DNA from: Ridgeia piscesae
Taxonomy: Eukaryota > Annelida > Polychaeta > Sabellida > Siboglinidae
Reading direction: 5' to 3'
Length of the DNA: 64,000 nt
Assembly (NCBI GenBank): GCA_025642075.2
Contig: JAODUO010001048.1
Coordinates: 38,501-102,500 of the forward strand
The notes below the pieces were generated by a model that was not told where the DNA came from, made no database searches, and saw only the letters and a program-made list of their open reading frames with translations. Of this stretch, positions 11,347 to 23,950 are shown in pieces; position 1 is the first letter of the stretch, and each line of letters opens with the position of its first letter. The position numbers and the translations under genes were made by a program.

Positions 11347-13955
11347 ATACCTGATGTGTTATAATTGGTTTTGTAACGTAACTGAAATACATTGTTACAT
11401 TATGCCAGAGTTCTAGCTAGCATGTGTGTGGTAGAGATTGGAAGTATACATATTTAGAAAATTGTTTGTTTGCACTCATTGCAAACCAGTGTTCATTAGA
11501 ATAAAGTTGAATCTGTTCAACAATGCTGAACATTTTAATGTTTTGTAATCATAATAATATTTTGACTACTTTGTTAATTGTTGTTTAAAATTATTCATAC
11601 TTAAACTTGTTCACGCTTTAACAGTTGATGAACAAACAAGATAAATCTCGACCATGCAATGCCTAGAACTCGGCTCATAACGTGATTGCCAGTGAGAGGA
11701 TTCATTCACAGTTGATATGTACACTGCACAAGACATTGATCAGTAATCAAGCATGTCATTCTAAAATTAAACGCACTTAAAGCAGGGTTGGGTTCATGTC
11801 CAAATTGGATTTATAAAAAAGTTTGTTTTAATTGTCTTTACTATTGTAGCTCTCAGAAACATCAGTTTACCGGGACTTGAAGAAGTGTCCTTGTTGGTTA
11901 GAAACTGAGATAATTGATATATATGTGCAATTAAGTTGTTTGAGTTATGCTCTCATTCTCAATGTCAAGTGGATTAATTACAGAAGACTGACTACAGTTA
12001 CAGTGTCAGTTATTAATTTACAACCAGTGTCAACCAAACTCTGAACAGTCATTGACAGTCTGAATTTTGCATTTCTCAGGCACACATAAATAAAAAAAAT
12101 TAAATTGAGTTTACTCTGATTATTGCTTGAATATTGGTCAGTGCGCTTGATTTGTATGCTTATAACAGGGTTCATATATCAAGTTTATTGTTGGCCCCAT
12201 CTGTAAAAATGTAGACTTACCCATTACTTTGTTGAGAAAAAATTACATTACATTTTAAAATAAACATGTTTAATCAATAAATTGTAAAGTGCAAACCATT
12301 TGAACCCTGGTATATGCTTCTTGACAGGGGAGGTGCTGGAAAGAAGGTGGTGGGGGCAAGGTTGGTGAGGGGGCGTCACCCTTATGAAAGTATTTTTTTA
12401 TGTTGAAAAACGAATAAGATTAATATTTTATTAAACATACTTTATTGGTGCTAATTAAATAATTAGGCTGACATTAACTTTTTTGGTGTTCAAGTTTTAT
12501 ATTGGTTAGATAAATGGAAATATTTTGCTGTTGGCAATAACTTACCCGCCACCATCCAGCCTCCATCACCATTCCTGTCAACACAGGTAGGTGATATTTT
12601 CATATCTTGTCACATGCCTGTTGAACCTGTTGATGAAGAATAGTGATGCTGGTGCTTCAGTTAGTTGACAAATTAGTCAGTTCCACCACTACACTTACTG
12701 AGCATTGGCTAGCTGCCATTGATAACTTAAATTAAAGAGATAACTGCTAGAAATCCAAAATGTTGTGATCATTACAAGATTTATGGAGTTGTGAGACTGG
12801 GGTGAAAGCACGTAGCTGGATTTATGTGGATTTCTGCTTAGTAGTAGTTTCATCGTTCGGGTGATGTGCCACATAATGGCTTAGGATTGGAAGAAACAAG
12901 TCACAGTTCATATTGTGATATGAATCGGTTAGATATAGTTTGATCGTTTTGTTGTCAAGTTCTTTGTCGTCAATGAAAACACCTACCCCAGAAAATATAC
13001 TGTGTTACTAAATCAGTTGTTACCTCACTTGCTTGTTAGCTGAAGTGTGACACTGCTGGAAGTTTACAGAATCAGTCACAAGGCTTCCTGTGGTATAATT
13101 TTATGAGTTTATCAGCTCTACCACATTTGGATGTTAGCAAATATTATCCTAGAACCTAGAGAAGTCAAACATTTACAATAATAGAATGTCAATACAGTCT
13201 GCTTTGTATTTTTTTAATTCAATGTTAGTTTAAAAAAAGGACACAAAGTATTTTCTACTCAGTTATTCCAGGCTGGGTAGACTACTACTGAGATGTAGAC
13301 AAACAGTTATAAGCAAACACAATTTATTTACAAGTCAGTGTTCCTCCTGCTATATAGTGAACGAGGTGGGCCACCTCACTCTTTTTCTAAGCCACTTCTA
13401 TCAGAATATGCCAGAATTGCCACCTCAGCTATTTCTTGCTATAGACATGTTTAAATGTTGCTACCTTGTAGTATGTATATTTTCCTCATTATTTGCCATG
13501 TAATAGGTTAAAACACCCTTCATAATGCACAATTTTGAAGGTACTGGTAGTTTTCAAATTAGTTCTAGGTCATCATGCCCTGGGCCCAATTGGTGTGTAT
13601 CATTTCTTCAGTGCTCGCTCAGCCCATCCTACCATCTCGCTCATCACTTACTCAAGGGAAACACTGCAAGTTATACCGTTTATACTTTATAGAATGTTAT
13701 TCTCTACCGGAAACAACTTGTCAACATTGTGACTTGCATTTGAGGGTTGGTGTCAGTTTTCTGTTTTGTGCGACTGAACAGTGGTGATGTACACATGGTT
13801 ATTGTTTAGTATATGGCATGTGGCCAAGTGTGTTTTCAACACATCAGTTCATCTGAATGATGTTCAGTCAGACTGTAAATGTTCAAGGATCAGTTGTTGG
13901 TCTGTTGGTGGACATAGTTGTGCAGACCAGTCAATACGTGAGTTGGTTAACAATC
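11347..13955 (+). other. Intron, nothing recognised
   Basis: AT-rich sequence with no exon supported by both splice sites and composition. Confidence 0.5.
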
Positions 13956-13959
13956 GCAT

Positions 13960-16135
13960 TCCGGCACCTCAGGGCTTTATGCAGAATCAAATTTTTGCCA
14001 GTCACAACTTTGGAAACCTAATGATAAATGTCTACAATTTTGGAAGACCTTTTTTCTATGCTTTCTTATTTTCTTTTTATATGCAATAACTCAACAACAA
14101 TAATGTCTTATTTAATGACATTTTTCAATTATTACAACCATGCCTAATAAAAACAAGTTACATTATGTCGCAGTGTAAATAACAAAATTATGTAAATTAT
14201 GCAGTCATATACAGTACTCTCAACCAATTTTACATGTCTACAACAAATTATAAATAAATCTTCAAAAACAACCTCATTGCCATACTCTGCATAACAAAAT
14301 AATACATTCTGTAAAATCATCATAAACGAAGTACACCATTTTACCTTCGCAATTACTACAAGTAGTGTAGCTAACGTTCTCGGATGACAGTGACACGCTA
14401 GCAGTAACGATGTCGTCGGCAGCCTCATTGGGGACATCAGCACGATGTACATCGGCTGTTACTGTGAACGAGTCAGTGACAGTCGATGTCGTCGGTAGTG
14501 AAGGTGTTGCCGTAACAGTTGGCGTCGGTTTTGCAGTGACAAACTTAGTTATTGTTGTTAGTTTGCGAATCTTCGGCTTCGGAGGAGGCATTGCGTGGAC
14601 GATAATATGTAATGTTTATTCGTAGCCACGTGAGTCGTTAACGAGGCCTCGTTTTAAATCTGATCATTCCCGGGAGTCACTCCAGACATAAACGCCTTAA
14701 AGTCGAAATGTTAATAATATACAGGCATATAGCACTTGTATATTTTATTACGGATATAAATTCCATAACGTATATGTAATTTATATGTATTTTTGACGCT
14801 TTGAAAAGTGCGCATAATCCGTATTATGAAGTTTGCGTTACTAGTTACTACTATATGCCCATTATTATTGACGTACACCCCGAAGGAATTAACCAATCAC
14901 GTATGCTATTTGCGAAATGGTTGTTGGAGCATTAACGCATTGCTTTGACCCCTCTAGCAGCAAATGAAACCACGTGTACGACTGCCGCTGTGAGTAGGCG
15001 CTGCTACTGCAACGCCTGCAGTGTACGCGAGAATAGTGTGGTCGTAGGCATCTTTGAGCGCCGTGCGTCCGGAAAATGCTGAAGTAATGCTAGGAATTCA
15101 CAGTAGTGGAAGTACTGGAAATATTTGTTTCTGGGGGATACAGAATTCGTGATGACACGGTGACACCCGTCATATAAACTGCCAGGACGGGCCTTTATCA
15201 CACACACTGTGACGGGTTGTACCCCGTCCTCGAAAAATTTCCTCCGTCCGTATTTGAAATTGCCTGTCCAAATGACGGGTGGATAAATAGATAAAGCTAT
15301 GCTTCACCTGAGCAAGTGGTCTATGTCGAATCAGTTTGGCTTGTCTAAGAAAGCTGTGTTCCCACTGTGCATAGTTAAAGAGGAATGAAACTACTATTTT
15401 TGAGGCAAAATGCATTCGAGTTGCTGACTCAAGACCAGGACATGTGTAAGGATATTTATGAACATGTGACAAACTAATTTTTGGATGAGGTAGATCAGTT
15501 ATTATATACAAGTGCAGTACAAATAAGTACTTAGGCAAACCATTAAATATTTTTGTTCCTGCCTTCAGTGATTGACTGACAAACTGATTATATACATATG
15601 ACAGCAAGGGTGGATTGATCAGCATCACGCAAATTATACATCATAAGCTAGATCCATATCACTGTGAAATGTGTTGAAGATGCTTTCACGTTTGCTCACT
15701 GAATGGTCATCTTGGCATGTTCTGATGTCAAACAGAACATATATTGCAAATGTAAAAATATGTTTAATCTGAAAGACAGGACACATGTTGTTCCCTACAG
15801 TGAATATACCAACTCATTTTGTGTCGGGTAATGCATTTTGCTGTGAATTGTGAGTCCATGGCTTTATGCAGGATACAATTATTGCCAGTCACACATATTT
15901 TGGTGGACACATAGATGTTAACTGTTAAGCCAGTTTACAAACTTTTAAATGTGTCTGATGACCTGAAATGGACTACAAACACACGTGACACCATTTTCAC
16001 TCACTTTCAAGGCATAACTAACAATATCTATTGTGTTGGAAGACCTTTTTTTTTACCCGTCCACCATATTTCTACCAGTCCATTCGTTTTTACCTGTCCA
16101 AATGACGGGTGGACAGGTTTCTACATAAAGCTATG
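13960..16135. repeat. Scattered copies of an unidentified intronic repeat
   Basis: The phrase gctttatgcag followed by ttgccagtcaca occurs near 13974-14005 and again near 15862-15893. Both copies continue into a ggaagacctttttt block (about 14043 and 16037). The phrase cctgtccaaatgacgggtgg occurs at about 15263 and 16093, each followed by ataaagctatg. These look like parts of one dispersed element. No ends are visible. Confidence 0.55.
14345..14591 (-). CDS. Possible first coding exon of a minus-strand nested gene
   Basis: On the minus strand an ATG at 14591 opens 82 codons (MPPPKPKIRKL..., then Thr/Val/Pro-rich, ending T-C-S-N-C-E) and reaches GAAG|GTAAAAT, a plausible donor at 14344. The base composition is less AT-rich than its surroundings, and nearby CpGs (14560-14660) could mark a promoter. 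No downstream exon was found in the window, and no family is recognised. It could also be the 5' end of a mobile element. Confidence 0.3.
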
Positions 16136-16644
16136 ATTGTGACTGTTGACTAGTTTAGCAGTGTTGGAAGAAAACGGATTTCAAGTAAAAGGACATTTTA
16201 ATGGGAAGTGAGAACACTCACTTGAGAAATCACATTGGAGCTGAGCTAATCATAAGGGTTTGCATGAAAACAGCTATCATTCATTTGCAGTCTACGGCAA
16301 TAGTAAAACAGCTATGTCTTCAATGAAATTGCCACTAGGCCTAATGTGGCTCTTCTACAGTTTGTATACATCCTGTTTAAACCGTCAATGCCCAGACCTC
16401 TACAAATCCACCATCTCTTCCACTATCCTACTAGCTGCTCTGTAACCATTTAGTTGTATTATAAATGCAACTGTAGGCACATTTGCCATTTGATTCTAGT
16501 GATAGTGCAGTTAAGTGCTTGTCGGACTGATTCTTTCTGAAAGCTGAAAGAATACTGGCATTGCTGAAAGGATTTGACAGATATATTGAGAATATTAAGA
16601 TGCGATTTCCAACCAACTAATTTTACTCCTTGTGTCTTTGCCAG

Positions 16645-17094
16645 GTCTACATGGGTCATCCTGGTAGGCGTTTCTCAACTGGACAGACTTACAACAGTGG
16701 AACTTGTACCGAGTTCACTTCTGTAGTAACAAGCAGTCCTGTGTTTGAACAAAACCAGATCAGTTGTCCACAAATACTTGACAGTTCCATAGCAGGTACC
16801 GAAATGCGTAGGAAAAGGCAGGAGGCCGGGCGTTTAATGTGTCCGTTGTGTCAGTGTACGTTCGCAAGCAAAGCTGGACTGAAAGGCCATGTGACGCATG
16901 TCCACCAGAAACTGGCCAAGTACCAGTGTGAGACTTGTGGAAAGGGCTACTCGGTTCGCTCGAACTACATGGATCACATTGCCACTCACAGTGGCATCAG
17001 GCGGCATGTGTGTTCCATGTGCCAGCGGCAGTTTACATTCAAACACAGTTTGAAATCGCACATGTTACGTTTTCATACAAATAAGATAATGTAG
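16645..17094 (+). CDS. Terminal exon T1: three C2H2 fingers
   Basis: The acceptor TTGTGTCTTTGCCAG ends at 16644. The frame is phase 0, matching the donor at 8234. The exon encodes 149 residues. After a polar leader (VYMGHPGRRFSTGQ...) come fingers at residues 66-87 (CPLCQCTF...HVTHVH), 95-115 (CETCGKGY...HIATH) and 123-144 (CSMCQRQF...HMLRFH), all C-x2-C. T2-T4 have an extra first finger. T1 keeps the second to fourth and has MRRKRQEAGRL in its place, so one finger was probably lost. The exon should give the isoform its DNA-binding end. An AATAAA follows at 18308-18313. Confidence 0.88.
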   Translation, partial: VYMGHPGRRFSTGQTYNSGTCTEFTSVVTSSPVFEQNQISCPQILDSSIAGTEMRRKRQEAGRLMCPLCQCTFASKAGLKGHVTHVHQKLAKYQCETCGKGYSVRSNYMDHIATHSGIRRHVCSMCQRQFTFKHSLKSHMLRFHTNKIM

Positions 17095-19330
17095 CTAGTT
17101 CGTGTTCCAGTAATCAGCTTTGGAGGTGATGACAGATGGTACCAGATATGAAATACATAGATCTGAATGACACATGTAGGGTTCATCTTGTATGTTAACA
17201 ATTATATAATATAGTACAAGCATAGCCGTTTGTATTACACCTGTTGGAACTGTGAATGCTGTGATCCTGTTGAACCTGTTTCCTAACTTGAAACATCATA
17301 GTATTTGATTTTCATTTTTGTTGCTGCAGGTATTGAGATCACTAGTAAGCAAACATTTCAGTGCACATGTATGTACACAAGTGTACAGCATGTATAGAGT
17401 TGTGTGCCACTGCTCACTTTGGGTTGCTTCAACCTGTTTGCACTATTGCATGTGATAGTGTGCCTGTCAATTTTTCTGTGTAACTAGATGTTAGAACAAG
17501 TCAGACTTGTGTACATAATTATTATTGTGATCACATTGGCACCTGGACTGCATTGTCACAGAAAATGTGCTGTACCACAGATGCGAATTTTATGAATATA
17601 AATGCATCCGGATGAGGTACATAATATAAAATATCCTGTGCTGTGGTGCTAAACCAATTTTTTTCACTCTATAATGCTCCAGTTCACTTAAAGTGTATGA
17701 ATGAGTACCTGGCTGTAGACAGGGGTGGATATTGGACTTATTGGTACGCATATGGCAGCATAACTAGATGCTTCCCAGAGAAGTTGCAATGGTGTCAGAT
17801 TGAACAGGTTTGCCCGGAGTGCTTTGAGCAGTCGTGAGGACTGGATACTGCGCTATGGAAGAACATACCTTTAGTGGTGGATATATTTGCAAGACAGACT
17901 GTTGAATTGACTCATTAAACAAGGGAGTTGAATGATTTTCTTATGGATCAACCATCATATTTTTCTGTGCACTGGAAAGTGAAATGGCGTGGCATTAAAG
18001 GAAAACTGTCTACAACAGAAATTGGTCAAATTACATGTATCTTGTCAAAATACAGACTGTCACAGTTGTTTGATTATGTTGACTAGTGATTACTGCTGTT
18101 GACAGTTTCAGTTAGATTGCTTGCAAGTTAAGTTCATGCACTGTATGCTGTGTTTCCAACTATGTGTTTGGAAGTTTTTACACAATCCAAGTTGCATAAT
18201 GGCGTCACCTGATTGGTTTGATATTAGACAGTTCCTGTGTATTTGGAAAACATACTAATTGGTATTCTATCTGTGGCTGGCCAGTGGCTGCTGCTTTTGC
18301 AGATTTTAATAAAGCTATACAGTGGTAGAACGTTGGCATTTATTTTACTAGACAGCAGGATTAGTAAAGACAGTTTACTAGTCCACCAAAAGGGTTACTA
18401 GTCCTGCAAATATAAAAACAACACCGATTTTCATAAAGGTAACAAAGTAATTAATAAAAAACAAAATAATTAATGATGAACTGAAGATATGATCTGTATT
18501 AAAAAATGGCACAATTGAAAGTGGATGCCAATTGCACTCATTAACTGTACTACTTTAACAGATACAGGGCAGCCTACCATTGCAAAGTTTCCATAATCAT
18601 TCCTGAGATTTACCTCAGATTACATTGTGGTAAAAACTGCTCCTGTATAAAGGAAATAAAGTATCACACACTAGAGAAAAATATACACATCAGAGAACTG
18701 CTAATCTTATAAAAAGAACAAGTTAATACTTTACATGGGGCCCTATGAAAATGTTCTGAACACTAAAACAATGAAGATGTCATTTTATTGATAACAACTG
18801 CATTCTGATCACTGGGCTGGGTGGGTGGAGTGGAAGTAGATAACTCCAACTTGACTAACACAACTAATGTCCAGTCGGGTGATGTCGTGTTGCGCCATTC
18901 ACATAACTTGTCTGTGTTTCTGGGTATCTCGTTTAAATAACCAGAGAAAATACCAATTTGGTGAAAAGACTAGGCAGTGACTATGATTTACCATTACAAA
19001 CTCGCAATGACACTATATGGTCCAAAGGTTGTCGGGGCCTTTTGACCCATTTAAAAATTTGACTGATTTGTGCCCCTGTATGATTATTTAGTGCCATAAT
19101 ATTATTTGGAACATAATGTTAGCATAATAAATACAACATAACACTATGCTGCTTTGAAATACACTTGGTTAACAACGAGCAAAGTACAATTGGCACGTCA
19201 TGTGACATGTCTGTCTACCTGTCTGATATTTCTCTTGATTTCTCATTAGGATGGTCTTGTAAGCACTTCCTTCATGATGAAACGCCATTAGCTTCACTTA
19301 AACTAACTCTAGCCCTTGTGTCTTTGCCAG
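17095..19330 (+). other. T1 3' UTR and spacer
   Basis: AATAAA at 18308-18313 is the best poly(A) signal for T1. A SINE tail lies at 17650-17868. Otherwise nothing is recognised. Confidence 0.6.
17650..17868 (+). mobile_element. SINE body copy, head missing
   Basis: Matches the body of the SINE at 47041-47365. Shared words include gagtacctggctgtagacag (17702-17721), gatgcttcccagagaagttg and gattgaacaggt. The tRNA-like head is not visible here, so this is a 5'-truncated copy. Confidence 0.75.
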
Positions 19331-19819
19331 GTGTACAAGGGTCAACCTGATGGTCGTTTCTCAACTGGACAGACTTACAACAGTGGCACATGTATCAAGC
19401 TAAATACTGTAGTAGCAAACAGCTCTTCTGTTGAGCCAAACCAGCAGACATTTGACACATCCTCAGGCATATCTCTGAAGTGTCCTTATTGTGGGTCATT
19501 GTTTGGGGTTCGAGGCCAGTTGCTGCATCACATTAAGGCTAAACACCCAGAGATGCGGTTTGTGTGTTCTCGATGCAAGCTTACTTTTGCTACGGGAGGT
19601 AACCTGAAGGAACATATCAGACATGTGCACCAGAAGCTAGCCAGGTACCAGTGCGAACATTGCGGGAAGGGGTATTCACATCGGTCGCACTACTATGACC
19701 ACCTTGCCACACATGCTGGTGTCAAGCGAAATGTGTGTGACATATGTCAGAAGACGTTTACATTCAGACACAGTTTGAAAGAACATATCATACGAGTCCA
19801 CCAGGATGAAGCCAGCTAA
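19331..19819 (+). CDS. Terminal exon T2: four C2H2 fingers
   Basis: Acceptor CTTGTGTCTTTGCCAG ends at 19330, phase 0, 162 residues. The leader VYKGQPDGRFSTGQTYNSGT is nearly the same as that of T1. Fingers are at 51-72, 79-100, 108-128 and 136-157, all C-x2-C. The third carries CEHCGKGYSHRSHYYDHLAT and the fourth CDICQKTFTFRHSLKEH. T2 is the most regular of the T1-T4 set. No AATAAA occurs before T3, only ATTAAA variants (for example near 20522). Confidence 0.9.
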   Translation: MYKGQPDGRFSTGQTYNSGTCIKLNTVVANSSSVEPNQQTFDTSSGISLKCPYCGSLFGVRGQLLHHIKAKHPEMRFVCSRCKLTFATGGNLKEHIRHVHQKLARYQCEHCGKGYSHRSHYYDHLATHAGVKRNVCDICQKTFTFRHSLKEHIIRVHQDEAS

Positions 19820-21045
19820 TGACAGCGTTTTGTGACTTTTTCTTGTCCTGAGTTACTTAGAACTGTATCTGCAGTCAGCGTTCATTAAAATCAAATCAAC
19901 CGATCATAGGTAGGACATATTGCTAAATCACTGGAAAGTATATGCAGTTAGCACCGCACAGCCCTCTAGTAAATGTTTTGTTTTACTGAATGGTGTGTTT
20001 ACTTTTTGTATGCACAAGTTTCAAAATTGCGAATACTGTGTCATGTTTATTAAAAAAATATTTGGGAGAATACATGCATTATTATTGCATATATTGCATA
20101 TGCACTTGCAGTGAGTGATATCACATTGTTGGCAAGGAAAGAATGAAGGAACAATCTCTTGTTACATAAAATGTGTAGTTGTATACATTTCATGTAGGTG
20201 CAATATTTATAGAACGTGAAATTATTTAAACAGTTATGATCAACCTGTTAATTGCAACTCGATGCCATCTTCGGTTTCAATTTAGCTTTGATGTACCTGC
20301 TTTCTATGTCGAACAACCAAAGAAGGGTGCTGATTGGGTGAAAACTGTGGGTTTCCCAATACATCATGTACTGACATAAATACATCTTATAGTGACATAA
20401 ATACACCATGTACATCATTCAATTTGATGTTAACCAGACAATGGGACACTACAGTGCTGAGTTTCTGTACCAAGTGCAGACTACGACTAGAAAGGGTAAC
20501 TATGACTAGAATCGTATTCTGCATTAAATGGGTTAATGTGAAGAAATATGCAGTCCTCACCAATGTAACGCCAAACTATATCAGCATTCACTGCTGGGAA
20601 AATAATTAAAAAGTGTTCAAAGGCATGACTATATAAGAGTCACAATATCATGAGATCTATGGTGGAATTAACACTGCTCCAAAATAACCAGCAAAGATAG
20701 CTGCACCCTTCTGATCTAGGACTCCAAAAAAGAAAACTACCAACATCCTCCAAAATGTGAAAGAAAACACTTACCAAACTCTTGTCCAGCCACAATTTAA
20801 TGAAGTGTGCCAGTGAAGTCAGTATTTTAGACAGTGCTAAGAAGTAAGAACTGCTAGCAGAACTCTTCTGAAGAAGTGTCATGAAATCCGATAACTACAA
20901 ATTCATATTCATGGTAGTTGGGCTGACTTTTGTAACACAGTGAAACACTTGTTTTTCGTGTGCTCATTTGAGAAAAAATATTATAGTTGATCTAAGTTAT
21001 GAATACCCGAACCCAAACTAACTGTAGCCTTTGTGTCTTTGCCAG
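19820..21045 (+). other. T2 3' UTR and spacer
   Basis: Contains ATTAAA variants but no AATAAA. No other feature is recognised. Confidence 0.5.
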
Positions 21046-21552
21046 GTATGGTCTGATGGTTCTGCTAGCCGTTTGCCAACCGGACAGAGGGGACAGTGTA
21101 CCGAATTAACTACTCTACTAACAAACAGTCCTTCTTGTCTTCCTCAGCCAAACCAGATCAGTTGTCAGCAGGCTGCACTGGTCAGCTCGGAGGCCCCTCA
21201 CCACCAGTGTTCTGTGTGTGGGTCAGTATGTCGGGGGCGCAGTCAGTTGCTGTACCACATAAAGACGCGACACTCGGGCAGGCGCTTTGGGTGTCCGCAG
21301 TGCCAGTGCACATTTGTGAGTCGCGGTGGAATGACGGAACACGTGAAGCACGTACATCAGAAGCTTGCGAGGTACCTCTGTGGCATGTGCGGTAAGGGCT
21401 ACTCGATTCGGTCCAATTACTACGACCATCTCGCCACGCACACCGGCATCAAGCGAAATGTGTGCGAGTTGTGCAAGAAACACTTCACGTACAGACACAG
21501 TTTGAATGAACACATGGCACGAGTGCATCCAACTGAGTCGGCGCATAAGTAG
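21046..21552 (+). CDS. Terminal exon T3: four C2H2 fingers
   Basis: Acceptor CCTTTGTGTCTTTGCCAG ends at 21045, phase 0, 168 residues. Leader VWSDGSASRLPTGQRGQC. Fingers are at 55-76, 83-104, 112-132 and 140-161. Finger one has Cys in place of the usual aromatic residue after the second zinc Cys (CSVCGSVCRG). Finger three is CGMCGKGYSIRSNYYDHLAT. The exon is more GC-rich than T2. No AATAAA lies between its stop and T4, so its transcript may be polyadenylated downstream of T4. Confidence 0.9.
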   Translation, partial: VWSDGSASRLPTGQRGQCTELTTLLTNSPSCLPQPNQISCQQAALVSSEAPHHQCSVCGSVCRGRSQLLYHIKTRHSGRRFGCPQCQCTFVSRGGMTEHVKHVHQKLARYLCGMCGKGYSIRSNYYDHLATHTGIKRNVCELCKKHFTYRHSLNEHMARVHPTESAHK

Positions 21553-22040
21553 CAGCAATAGTCACCATGGCAACGCTGGCAAAAAGTGAACTGTTGTTGC
21601 GGCAGAGGTTTCCAATGCCAAGTTGACATGCAAGATAGTTTTCTAGAACAAATAGCCAGATGTAATATTTAGTTCTCAGTTACATCCTGGTTCTTCACCA
21701 AGTAGTGTCCTCTGCAGGGGCACTGTGATTGCTGGATAATAGCTCAACTAAGCCTAAGTACCTACAGCTACCTAAGCTACTGTAAAAAAGTTTTGTTAGG
21801 GATTGTGTCATATCGTAGACAGTGATGTTCAAACAGATTCATCATTAGAATTAGAGCAAGAAACTGCAATGAATTTCTGGGGGAAGCAATGTGGAACAAA
21901 CATTGAGTTTTGTGTGAAAGACGGCTACGGTTGCAGGTGATTTCATAGTAATGGGATGCGATCATCTGGTGTTTGTGCATTTTTACATGACCGTGTTGTG
22001 TCCACTGCGTTGATGACTCTAGCCTTTGTGTCTTTGCCAG
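21553..22040 (+). other. T3 3' UTR and spacer
   Basis: Short spacer without AATAAA. It ends in the shared acceptor block preceding T4. Confidence 0.5.
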
Positions 22041-22538
22041 GTGTATGCGGGTCGTATGCATTCCTCAACCGGATACGCTTCTTACGAGAGTCAACTGTTA
22101 ACCAGTAGCAGACAAACATGTAGTACTTCTGTTGTTGAGCCAATTTGTCAGCAACAGACTCGAGAACATTTGCGACATGGCGCCACGCACCAGTGCGCTT
22201 ACTGTGGGTCATTGTTTAGGGGTAAGAACCTGCTGTGGCAACACATCCGCACTAAACATTCCAGCTGGCTGTTTGAGTGTCCTCACTGTCGGTGCAGGCT
22301 TGCCACTCGGGGCAGCTTAAACCAGCACGTCAGGCACATCCATCAGAATCTGGCGAGGTACCAGTGCCAGACGTGTGGGAAGGGCTACTCGAATCGCGCG
22401 AACTACTACGATCACCTAGCCACACACGAAGGTGTCAAGCGAAATGTGTGCAACATATGTCAGAAGCAGTTCACGTTTAAGCCTGGACTGAAGGCGCACT
22501 TTCTGCGTGCCCACCCGACCAAACTGGCACTAATGTAG
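22041..22538 (+). CDS. Terminal exon T4: four C2H2 fingers
   Basis: Acceptor CCTTTGTGTCTTTGCCAG ends at 22040, phase 0, 165 residues. Leader VYAGRMHSSTGYASYES. Fingers are at 52-73, 80-101, 109-129 and 137-158. Finger two (CPHCRCRLATRGSLNQHVRH) has Leu at the usual aromatic position, and finger four has Pro in its helix (FTFKPGLKAH). It is the last member of the tandem T1-T4 group. AATAAA signals follow at 22741-22746 and 22785-22790. Confidence 0.9.
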   Translation: MYAGRMHSSTGYASYESQLLTSSRQTCSTSVVEPICQQQTREHLRHGATHQCAYCGSLFRGKNLLWQHIRTKHSSWLFECPHCRCRLATRGSLNQHVRHIHQNLARYQCQTCGKGYSNRANYYDHLATHEGVKRNVCNICQKQFTFKPGLKAHFLRAHPTKLALM

Positions 22539-23449
22539 ACATGTCGTGTCACACAACTGGCAGAGTTGTTGATCAAAATAATGATATCGTAAATTTAAAT
22601 GTGTTCTCTAAATAACAATGTTCATAATTATTTTTTAAACTAACAGGTTTTGGTTGTACACCTGTAGTGGCTTCACATCAATTAACACCTGACATTGTAG
22701 GTTTATAGTCAAACATACGTGATCCCAGTTAAATAAGCAGAATAAATGTTCACATTTTATTTGTGCAAGTGGCACTTGTTTGTAAATAAAGTTGGCATTG
22801 ACCGTACATTTCAGATATGTGTCTCTATTTTATTTTTAATGGTATATTCATGACTTATGTTTGCATTACAACATTCCCAGTTTCTCACGTTCTACCTACA
22901 CTATTAGTTAACTAGGAGGGTTGTGTTCATATTCACAGCATTCTTGCTAAGTGATTGCAACAGCAGGAGCAGACTTGTTGATCTACATACACCATCACAA
23001 GTCTTGAATAAGTCTTAGAGGGATATATTCTAGTTTTCTACCTAGCTATTATAAATGTTACTGTTCAATAAACATGCGACACCACTGCAATCTTAAAGTG
23101 GACTTCTTATAGGGGTCAGTACCAAAACAGGACATAGGATGGACTTGTTCTTGTAGTGATCAATACCAACATGAACAGCAGTTATAGGATGGACTTATTC
23201 TTGTGATAAATATCATTTGAAGCATGGCATCACATCAGTTGTAGGATGGACTTACTCTTGTAGTGATATCAATACAATATGCCTCTGCAGGACTAGGTAT
23301 GCAATGGCAGAACGGTCCAACACATATTGTTTCTAGTTCTGCCAATACTCATAAACATTCTGAAGGTGTGAGGTCTATGTTATTTTGTTACGTTGGCCAT
23401 GTGATGTTGAGTGACTGGATTCATTAAACGTTTCCTATTTTCTCTGTAG
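22539..23449 (+). other. T4 3' UTR and spacer with a short degenerate tandem repeat
   Basis: Poly(A) signals lie at 22741 and 22785. About 23095-23282 holds three to four degenerate copies of a ~50-57 bp unit containing aggatggactt and cttgtagtgatcaatacca. Confidence 0.7.
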
Positions 23450-23950
23450 ATCTACCAGCGACAGGGCTTCAGTAAGCAGTCGTTTAGTGCACACATGTGG
23501 CCTGGGCAACCCCTGATGGCGTACAGACCACGCGATAACAGAAACAAGCCATTTGTGTGTCGACACGAACACTGCGATCGAGCGTATTACTACAAACACC
23601 ATTTGCAACGTCACCAGTTCACGGCACATGGTTATGTCATTGCAAATCGTCAGGTTGCAGTGAATCGTCAGGATACAGCAAATTGCCAAGATTCAGCCAA
23701 TAACCAGGTTTTAGGAATTCTCCAGCATGTAACAAGTTCCCAATTTGACCAGGACACATCAGCTCTTCAGCTTGCAGAAAATCGTGAGGTTGAATCAAGT
23801 TCCCTCGTACCTAAAAACCAGATTGAAGTCTCTGCCACTTGCAGTGATGACAGACCTTTGCCAACAGCCAGTGCCAGGTGGAAGGTTGAATTGAGTTCCC
23901 TTGTACCTGAAGAACAGGTTGATGTCTCTGCCACTGGCAGTGATGACTGA
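23450..23950 (+). CDS. Terminal exon T5: one C-x4-C C2H2 finger and a repetitive tail
   Basis: Acceptor TTTTCTCTGTAG ends at 23449, phase 0, 166 residues. The linker AYRPRDNRNKPFVC leads into a single finger at 37-60, C-x4-C-x12-H-x4-H, with CDRAYYYKHHLQRHQ. The tail is polar and repetitive. A short NRQ/NCQD series follows the finger, then two copies of a unit containing SSLVP..Q..VSAT.SDD, the second ending at the stop. T5 is the first of the single-finger class. AATAAA at 24666-24671 is its likely poly(A) signal. Confidence 0.85.
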   Translation: MYQRQGFSKQSFSAHMWPGQPLMAYRPRDNRNKPFVCRHEHCDRAYYYKHHLQRHQFTAHGYVIANRQVAVNRQDTANCQDSANNQVLGILQHVTSSQFDQDTSALQLAENREVESSSLVPKNQIEVSATCSDDRPLPTASARWKVELSSLVPEEQVDVSATGSDD

